Below, one piece after another: positions 24,466 to 30,083 of a DNA stretch of 30,083 nt; the stretch's first letter is position 1; each line of letters opens with the position of its first letter. The translations under genes and the position numbers were made by a program. The DNA comes from UKL13-2 sp040006575. GTDB lineage: Bacteria; Pseudomonadota; Gammaproteobacteria; Burkholderiales; Usitatibacteraceae. The stretch is from positions 1 through 30,083 of the forward strand of contig JBDTWS010000027.1 in NCBI GenBank assembly GCA_040006575.1, in the 5' to 3' direction. The notes under the pieces are model-generated. The model saw nothing but the letters and a program-made list of their open reading frames with translations, searched no databases and was not told where the DNA came from.

Positions 24466-27400
24466 CGTTCCTGCTCCCCTGCCGGCGCTGCGGCTGCCGC
24501 TTTTTCTGCCGGCGAACCCGGCTTCTTGCGCGAGCGGCTGGTGACCACAAAAAACAGCGGGATGAATATCGTCGCCACAAAGGTCGCGATGATCATGCCG
24601 CCGAATACACCCGTGCCCATCGATTTACGCGCGCTGGCGCCTGCTCCGCTGGAGAACACCAGCGGCACCACGCCGAGCACGAATGCCAGTGAGGTCATGA
24701 TGATGGGACGGAAACGCAATCGCGCCGCCTGCATCGCGGCCTCGACCGGTGTCATTCCGTCGAGATAGCCCTGCTGCGCGAATTCCACAATCAGGATCGC
24801 GTTCTTGGCCGCCAGGCCGATCAGCACCACCAACCCGATCTGGAAATAGATATCGTTTTCCATTCCGCGCAAGGTCACGAAGCCCAGCGCACCGACAACG
24901 GCGAACGGCACCGACAGCAATACCGAGGTCGGCAACAGCCAACGCTCGTAAAGTGCCGCGAGGATCAGGAACACCATGACGATGGCGAATCCGAAGGCGT
25001 ATATCGAAGAGCTGCCCGCGCGTTTTTCCTGGAACGCCTGCCCGGTCCACGCAATCTGGTAGCCCTCGGGCAGGCTGGCAGCCGCGACCTCTTCCACCGC
25101 GCGAATGGCGTCACCCGAACTCACGCCGGGTTTACCGGCGCCAAGCACCTTGGCGGCGAGGAAACCGTTGTAGCGGTCCAGCTGCTCCGGCCCCGTCAGG
25201 TTGCCGGTAACAATGACCGCTTTCAACGGAATCATTTCGCCGGTCGTATTGGAGCGCACAAACACATTGCCCAGGTCTTCCGGCTTGGCGCGATACTTCG
25301 AATCGGCCTGCAGGTTCACACGATAAGTGCGACCGAATTTATTGAAGTCGTTGACATACAGCGTGCCCATGGTGGCCTGCAATGCATCGAACACATCCGA
25401 CACGGGGATACCGAGCGCAATCGCTTTCTGCCGATCCACTTCCACCTTCAACTGTGGGGTGGTGGGCCGGTAAAAAGAATTGATGCCGACAAGCGAAGGA
25501 TGCTTGGCGAGGTCCGCCATGAAGGCTTGCGTCACATCCGAAAGCCGTTTCGGATCGGCACTGCCGCGGCTCTGCACATACACCTCAAAGCCGCCCGCCT
25601 GGCCGATGCCGCGAATCGTCGGCGGATTGAATGCGAACGCCACGCCATCGCGCAACGTACTACCCTTGCGGCTGATTTCCGCGGCGATCTGCGGCGCGGT
25701 CTGCTTGCGATCTTCCCAGCTCTTCAAGGGGATGAACATGGTGGCCGCATTGGTCTTGTTGCCACCGCCGATCAGGTCGAAGCCGTTGATGACCAGCACA
25801 TTATCAATGGCCGGCATTTCCGCCAACATCGCCTGCATCTGCCGCGTGGTTTTCGAAGTCCGTTCGAGTGTCGCGCCATCGGGCAATTGCACCGAGCCGT
25901 ACAGGAATCCCTGGTCCTCGGGCGGCACAAAGCTGCCCGGGATTCGCAGGAACATCAGCGCACCCAGCGCCAGCAGCGCGAGGAAGGCCAGCAAGGCGAA
26001 CAACCGTTTGCGCAACGTCAGGTCGACGGTGCCCAGGAATTTTTCGGTGAGCCAGCTGAAGCCGCGATTGAACGGGCGGAAAACCTTTGAATTGTGATCG
26101 GCATTCTTGAGGAGAATCGCGCACAGCGCCGGCGTGAGCGTCAGCGCCATGAAACCCGAGATCACCACGGCGATCGCGACCGTCAGCGCGAACTGGCGAT
26201 ACATCGAGCCGGCGATGCCGCCCAGGAACGCCACCGGCACGAACACGGCGCACAGCACCAGCACGATAGCCACCACCGCGCCGGACACTTCGCGCATCGC
26301 TTCCACCGCCGCTTCAAACGCCGGCATCTTGCGGTCGTGCATCAGGCGCTCAACGTTTTCCAGCACCACGATGGCATCGTCAACCACGATACCGATGGCG
26401 AGCACCATGGCGAACATGGTCAGCGTGTTGATCGAGAAACCAACTATCCACAAACCGGCGAATGTACCGATGAGGGAAATCGGCACGACGATCACCGGGA
26501 TCAGCGTGGCGCGTGCCGTCTGCAAAAACAGGAACACCACCAGGATCACCAGCACGGCGGCTTCAAAAATGGTGATGATCACTTCCTTGATCGACGACTC
26601 GACGAACTTGGTGGTGTCGAAAGGAATCGAGTACTGCACGCCTTCCGGAAAACCCGCCTTCAGCACGTCCATGCGTTTGCGCACCGCATTGGCGGTATCC
26701 AGCGCATTCGATCCCGATTGCAGGAAGATGGCCGCGCCAATATTCGGTTTGCCGTTGAGCGTATTGGAAGTGTCGTAATTGAGCGCGCCCAGTTCGATGC
26801 GCGCGATGTCTTTCAATTTCAGCACGCCATTGGGACCACTGGCGCGCACCACGATCTCGCCGAATTCCTCAGGCTCGATCAGGCGCCCGCTGGCAGTCAC
26901 GGTGTAGACCAGCGACTGCCCCGGCAGCGCGGGTTCCGCGCCGATCTTGCCTGCGGCGTATTGATTGTTCTGCGCGCGCACGGCGACAGCCACATCACTG
27001 GGGGTCACGCCCAGTTGCGCCATCTTGTCCGGCTTCAGCCAGACCCGCATGGAGTAGTCACGCGCACCGAACACCGTCACATCACCCACACCGGGAATGC
27101 GTTTCAGTTCGTCGACGATATTGATCGAGGTGTAGTTGGACAGGAACAGCGTATCGAAGCGGTTGTCGGGTGACAGCAGTGCCACCACCACCAGGATGTC
27201 GTTCGATTTTTTCTGCACCGTCACGCCGCTGCGGCGCACATCTTCCGGCAGGCGCGGCAAGGCGAGCTGCACCTTGTTGTTCAGGTTGAACACGGCCTGG
27301 TCAACGTTGGTGCCGACTTCAAAAGTGGCGGTAATCGTGACCGTGCCGTTGGATGAAGAACTGGAACTGAAGAACGCCAGTTTTTCCACGCCGGACATTT

Positions 27401-27605
27401 GCTCTTCGATCGGCGCGGCGACAGTCTTGGCCAGTGTCTCGGCGCTGGCGCCGGGATAGGAGGTGGTAATGGTCACCGTTGGTGGCGCGATTTCCGGATA
27501 GACGGCGATCGGCAGCAGGACCGCCGAGATCAACCCGGCAATGACGATGATGATGGCGATCACGCCCGCGAAAACGGGACGTTCGATAAAGAACCTTGAA
27601 TTCAT
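24462..27605 (-). CDS. RND multidrug efflux pump, HAE1 family (AcrB/MexB type)
   Basis: This 1047-aa inner-membrane, proton-driven pump takes up substrates from the periplasm and the membrane. It starts MNSRFFIERPVFAGVIAIII and has the twelve-helix plan with two large periplasmic loops. The proton-relay aspartates D409 and D410 lie in IGIVVDDAIVVLENVERLM (TM4), and K934 lies in LIGLAAKNAILIVEFAQQG (TM10). Family blocks YPGASAETLAKTVAAPIEEQ and LRRIPG-like DELKRIPGVGDVTVFGA are present. The length fits HAE1. It begins 8 nt after the adaptor stop and overlaps the channel start. Substrates cannot be told from sequence, but the family favours amphiphilic drugs, dyes and solvents. Confidence 0.97.
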   Translation of the reverse strand: MNSRFFIERPVFAGVIAIIIVIAGLISAVLLPIAVYPEIAPPTVTITTSYPGASAETLAKTVAAPIEEQMSGVEKLAFFSSSSSSNGTVTITATFEVGTNVDQAVFNLNNKVQLALPRLPEDVRRSGVTVQKKSNDILVVVALLSPDNRFDTLFLSNYTSINIVDELKRIPGVGDVTVFGARDYSMRVWLKPDKMAQLGVTPSDVAVAVRAQNNQYAAGKIGAEPALPGQSLVYTVTASGRLIEPEEFGEIVVRASGPNGVLKLKDIARIELGALNYDTSNTLNGKPNIGAAIFLQSGSNALDTANAVRKRMDVLKAGFPEGVQYSIPFDTTKFVESSIKEVIITIFEAAVLVILVVFLFLQTARATLIPVIVVPISLIGTFAGLWIVGFSINTLTMFAMVLAIGIVVDDAIVVLENVERLMHDRKMPAFEAAVEAMREVSGAVVAIVLVLCAVFVPVAFLGGIAGSMYRQFALTVAIAVVISGFMALTLTPALCAILLKNADHNSKVFRPFNRGFSWLTEKFLGTVDLTLRKRLFALLAFLALLALGALMFLRIPGSFVPPEDQGFLYGSVQLPDGATLERTSKTTRQMQAMLAEMPAIDNVLVINGFDLIGGGNKTNAATMFIPLKSWEDRKQTAPQIAAEISRKGSTLRDGVAFAFNPPTIRGIGQAGGFEVYVQSRGSADPKRLSDVTQAFMADLAKHPSLVGINSFYRPTTPQLKVEVDRQKAIALGIPVSDVFDALQATMGTLYVNDFNKFGRTYRVNLQADSKYRAKPEDLGNVFVRSNTTGEMIPLKAVIVTGNLTGPEQLDRYNGFLAAKVLGAGKPGVSSGDAIRAVEEVAAASLPEGYQIAWTGQAFQEKRAGSSSIYAFGFAIVMVFLILAALYERWLLPTSVLLSVPFAVVGALGFVTLRGMENDIYFQIGLVVLIGLAAKNAILIVEFAQQGYLDGMTPVEAAMQAARLRFRPIIMTSLAFVLGVVPLVFSSGAGASARKSMGTGVFGGMIIATFVATIFIPLFFVVTSRSRKKPGSPAEKAAAAAPAGEQER

Positions 27606-27613
27606 GTTGCTGC

Positions 27614-28864
27614 TCAGTTCTTCTTGTCGGCAGGCGTTGCTGCGGTGGCGGCGGGGGGCGTGGTGGAAGCCGCAGGCGCAGTGGAAGCTGCAGGCGCAGC
27701 AGCAGGCGCTTCAACTTTTACCACCGAGCCGGGCCGCAGCTTGATCAGGTTGTCCACGATGACCATGTCACCCGCATTCAACCCGCTGTTGATCACCCAG
27801 TCGCGTCCCACCCACGGACCTGTTTCCACCTTGCGGCGCACCGCCTTGGATTCGGGGCCGACGACCCAGACGAATCGTCCCTGGTCGTTTTGCGTGACCG
27901 CGTTTTGCGGCACGACGATCGCTTCACGCAGGCCAATGATCAATTGCGTACGAACAAATTGCCCCGGCAACAGGACCAAATCGGGATTGGCCAGTTCCGC
28001 GCGCAATTGCACGGTGCCCAGCTTGGCATCGACGGTTGACCCCGCAAAATTCAGCCGGCCCTTGGCGGGATATTCCTTGTCGTCGGCCATCAGCACGCGT
28101 ACTTCGGCGCGCTTGCCGGCATTGCCGCGCAGTTGTGCGTGTTCGATTTCGGAGAGCGAAAAACGCACCCAGATCGGATCGGTCTGCGTCAGCATGGTCA
28201 GCAGGCTGTTCTCCGCACCGGCGTTGACGAGGCTGCCTTCGGAGCGCAGCGATCGCCCGGTAATGCCGTTGATCGGCGCGGCCACGTTGGTATAGGAAAG
28301 ATTGAGTTCCGCATCGCGCACTTTCGCTTCAGAGGCAAGTATCGCTGCCTCAGTCTGTTTCAGGCTGGTGCCGGAGTCGTCGGCTTCGCGCTGGCTGATG
28401 GCCTTCTTGCCCAGCAGCGGCTGCAGCCGGGTGTTTTCACGTTGCGCCTGTTCCAGCTTGGCGCGGTCCTGGTTCAGCCCCGCACGGGCCTGCGCCAGCG
28501 CGGACTCGAACGGCGCACGCTCGATGCGATAAAGCGGCACGCCGGCGCGCACGTTTTCACCTTCCGCGAAAAGTTGTTTCTCGACGATGCCGGTAACACG
28601 TGAACGGATTTCCACTTCCTTCGATCCCTCGGTGCGGCCCACCGCCTCGACGATCACCGGCACCTGTTTCGGCGCGACGGCAATGGCGTTGACGCTGATC
28701 GGCGGCGGGGCCGCCTTGGCGGCGTCCTCCGATTTGCCGCATGCCGAGAGCGTGGCCAGCAGTACAGCACTGGCGATGATGACGATTCGGCTCTTGATGG
28801 ATGCGGATACGGCGCGGGACTGTAGTGTCGGGGGGGAGCGTAAAGCGAAAGGGGAAGTGTTCAT
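27614..28864 (-). CDS. RND efflux periplasmic adaptor (membrane fusion protein, AcrA/MexA type)
   Basis: This 416-aa adaptor bridges pump and channel. It has a lipoprotein signal with LATLSAC (C42). The lipoyl half-motifs are VEIRSRVTGIVEKQLFAEGE (about 84-103) and LNLSYTNVAAPINGITG. A helical hairpin rich in Gln and Ala and a beta-barrel domain (SLVNAGAENSLLTML, PIWVRFSLSE) follow. The C-terminus is an Ala/Pro/Thr-rich low-complexity tail of about 33 residues, encoded by GC-rich near-repeats at 27625-27715. No clear Shine-Dalgarno precedes the ATG at 28864 and no better start is seen, so the start is less sure than the rest. It is the first gene of the operon, downstream of the tandem palindrome. 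Confidence 0.95.
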   Translation of the reverse strand: MNTSPFALRSPPTLQSRAVSASIKSRIVIIASAVLLATLSACGKSEDAAKAAPPPISVNAIAVAPKQVPVIVEAVGRTEGSKEVEIRSRVTGIVEKQLFAEGENVRAGVPLYRIERAPFESALAQARAGLNQDRAKLEQAQRENTRLQPLLGKKAISQREADDSGTSLKQTEAAILASEAKVRDAELNLSYTNVAAPINGITGRSLRSEGSLVNAGAENSLLTMLTQTDPIWVRFSLSEIEHAQLRGNAGKRAEVRVLMADDKEYPAKGRLNFAGSTVDAKLGTVQLRAELANPDLVLLPGQFVRTQLIIGLREAIVVPQNAVTQNDQGRFVWVVGPESKAVRRKVETGPWVGRDWVINSGLNAGDMVIVDNLIKLRPGSVVKVEAPAAAPAASTAPAASTTPPAATAATPADKKN

Positions 28865-28931
28865 ATTTGCGGATGCCGGGAGGTGTCGAAGGGTGGGCAG
28901 GAGGGAAGCGTTGAAGCGGGCAGAAATTTAG

Positions 28932-28977
28932 TTCGTGTAGCAACTACTACACGAAAGTGTATCACCGGCTACACGAA
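28932..28977. promoter_or_regulatory. Tandem palindromic operator candidate, 22-bp period
   Basis: TTCGTGTAG (28932-28940) and CTACACGAA (28947-28955) form a perfect nine-base inverted repeat around CAACTA. A second, weaker copy follows with GTGTA at 28957-28961 and CTACACGAA again at 28969-28977. Both half-site types recur exactly 22 bp apart, so the two palindromes lie on the same face of the helix. This is typical of a TetR-family operator bound by two dimers, and the most likely protein is the TetR-type regulator ending this operon. Confidence 0.7.
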
Positions 28978-28985
28978 ATTGCCAA
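28956..28985 (-). promoter_or_regulatory. Probable promoter of the efflux operon, overlapped by the operator
   Basis: On the minus strand TTGGCA (28980-28985, five of six to consensus) is followed after 18 nt by TACACT (28956-28961, four of six). The second palindrome fills the spacer and reaches the -10, so a bound repressor would block RNA polymerase. The leader to the adaptor ATG would be about 85 nt. The weak -10 leaves room for another start site. Confidence 0.45.
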
Positions 28986-29199
28986 GGTCGGGCGAGCCCG
29001 TGATGCAAGAGCCGTCTCGACGCCTTGTCTTTCCTCGTAGGCAACCCTGCGCGCATCCAAGGCAATGGGTTTTGATACGCTGTAACCGCAGGTTCATCGC
29101 AATGCGGTAACGTTTTCCGCGATGCCGGTATCATTCGCGAATAAACGTTGCCACCCGTGGACAACAAAGCGGCAGCCAATCAGATCGGGGAGAGAAAAA

Positions 29200-29937
29200 A
29201 TGTCGAGCACAACCCAATTGCCCGCGGAAGTCGAAAAGAGCATCGAGCTCTTCGTCGAAGCCGCCAAAGCCGCGTTCGGCAGCGAGCTTGTATCGGTCGT
29301 GATGTTCGGCTCGGCCGCCGAAGGCCGCATGCGCGCCACCTCCGACGTGAACATGCTGCTGGTATTGAAAGGCTTCGACCAGGCCCACGCCGACCGCCTG
29401 CGCGATCCCCTGCGCCTGGCGCATGCCGCCGTGCAGCTCAACGCCATGTTCCTGCTCGAGAGCGAAGTGGGCACGGCGATGGAAGCTTTCGCTGTGAAGT
29501 TCGCCGACATTGTGGCGCGCCATCGAATCCTGTTCGGCAGTAATCCTTTCGAGAAGCTCGATCCGCCGCACGACGCCGTGGTGCGGCGCCTGCGACAGGT
29601 GCTGCTCAATCTCCAGTTGCGGCTGCGCGAACGCTATGTGCTCTTGAGCCTGCGCGAAGAACAATTGGCACTGGTGATTGCCGACGCCGCCGCGCCGTTG
29701 CGCTCGAGCGCCGCATCGCTGCTGCACCTTGAAGGCAAACCGCTGCTGCCACCCAAGGAAGCGCTGGAAAAAATCGTCGGCGAAATGAATGACAGCCGCC
29801 TGACCGACGCACTGCATGCGGTATCGGCCGCACGCGAGGAACGGCAGCTGGACGCCGGCCGGGCCGCACCTGCCCTGATGGCGCTGGTGGAACTCACGCG
29901 GCGCATGCGTGAGCGGGTCGAGCAATTGAACAAATGA
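29200..29937 (+). CDS. Nucleotidyltransferase-fold protein with altered Asp motif
   Basis: This 245-aa soluble protein starts at the ATG preceded by GGGGAGAG (29187-29194); a longer frame from 29122 lacks support. The segment VVMFGSAAEGRMRATSDVNMLLVL (about 33-56) is the pol-beta-type nucleotidyltransferase motif: G37-S38, then Arg, then S-D49-V-N51. Active members have D-x-D at the last position, but here the second aspartate is Asn. The C-terminal half (about 120-245) is helical and rich in Leu, Arg and Glu (LNLQLRLRERYVLLSLREEQ), with no recognised domain. The protein may bind nucleotides without catalysis, or transfer with altered chemistry. It is followed 63 nt on by a TIGR04222-like membrane gene. 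Confidence 0.75.
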   Translation: MSSTTQLPAEVEKSIELFVEAAKAAFGSELVSVVMFGSAAEGRMRATSDVNMLLVLKGFDQAHADRLRDPLRLAHAAVQLNAMFLLESEVGTAMEAFAVKFADIVARHRILFGSNPFEKLDPPHDAVVRRLRQVLLNLQLRLRERYVLLSLREEQLALVIADAAAPLRSSAASLLHLEGKPLLPPKEALEKIVGEMNDSRLTDALHAVSAAREERQLDAGRAAPALMALVELTRRMRERVEQLNK

Positions 29938-30000
29938 ACACCTGGAAAATATCCAGCGAATAGTTAGCAGAAAAATCACGAACCGCAGCAAAGGACATCC

Positions 30001-30083
30001 ATGAATCCCTTCGCACTCACCGGCTCCAGTTTCCTCCTGTTCTTCTTCCTGACTGCCGTCGCGGTCCTGATCGGCATGCGCCT
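30001..30083 (+). CDS. TIGR04222-like membrane protein, 5' part (continues outside window)
   Basis: Only 27 residues are visible: MNPFALTGSSFLLFFFLTAV then AVLIGMR. AAAGGA lies at a good distance before the ATG. The pattern N-P-F-x-L-x-G-x-x-F-L-L-F followed by a membrane helix resembles the N-terminus of TIGR04222-domain proteins, membrane proteins often with a C-terminal Cys/Gly-rich tail. With so little sequence the family call is tentative. It is in line with the nucleotidyltransferase-fold gene and probably co-transcribed. Confidence 0.55.
   Translation, partial: MNPFALTGSSFLLFFFLTAVAVLIGMR

Noticed and set aside
26094..27173. 359-aa plus-strand open frame rich in His and Arg
   Set aside because: It lies wholly antisense to the RND pump gene, has no ribosome binding site, and its odd composition is what a GC-rich complementary strand gives.
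27625..27715. Short GC-rich near-repeats that might be a minisatellite or CRISPR-like array
   Set aside because: They encode the Ala/Pro/Thr-rich tail of the adaptor protein in frame, with no regular spacer-repeat structure.

Overview
The window is GC-rich chromosomal DNA from a proteobacterium, most likely a betaproteobacterium. The evidence is gene content and order: pbpC follows a giant alpha-2-macroglobulin gene, metG diverges from apbC/mrp, dcd abuts gltX, and a NodT-type RND efflux operon is present. The genus cannot be fixed from the sequence alone. There are no insertion sequences, phage genes or CRISPR arrays, and the genes are densely packed and mostly intact.

Layout. (1) 1-404: the 3' end of a DUF6265-like gene, then a short spacer with degenerate palindromic repeats. 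(2) 636-9028, minus: an envelope operon of alpha-2-macroglobulin (thioester motif CSEQ intact, anchored by an N-terminal membrane helix) followed by penicillin-binding protein 1C. (3) 9189-10093, minus: a Yip1-family membrane protein coupled by a GTGA overlap to a small membrane protein. (4) 10326-12152, plus: a DOPA-dioxygenase-family protein and an orphan branched-chain-amino-acid-type periplasmic binding protein. (5) 12467-16750, minus: apbC/mrp, TPR protein, DUF1330 protein, dcd and gltX, then tRNA-Ala(GGC) and tRNA-Glu(TTC), the tRNAs having their own near-consensus promoter. (6) 17012-20140, plus: metG, a small putative lipoprotein, an ArfB-like GGQ protein and acylphosphatase, closed by a good intrinsic terminator. 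(7) 20282-22305, plus: a c4-like dihaem cytochrome c and a trihaem cytochrome c overlapping by ATGA. (8) 22319-28864, minus: an RND tripartite efflux operon (adaptor, pump, outer-membrane channel) whose last gene is a TetR-type regulator. A tandem palindrome with a 22-bp period lies upstream of the adaptor and is the likely operator. (9) 29200-30083, plus: a nucleotidyltransferase-fold protein with an altered Asp motif, then the start of a TIGR04222-like membrane protein.

Functionally the window joins translation and housekeeping genes (metG, gltX, two tRNAs, a ribosome-rescue factor, dcd, an Fe-S carrier) to envelope defence and repair (macroglobulin/PBP1C), periplasmic electron transfer and drug efflux. 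I found no clear new multi-gene system. The best leads are the tandem operator with its 3'-encoded regulator, the membrane-anchored macroglobulin with a leader hairpin at its ribosome binding site, the SDVN nucleotidyltransferase beside a TIGR04222-like gene, and a duplicated start region that creates a three-codon mini-ORF before the DUF1330 gene.
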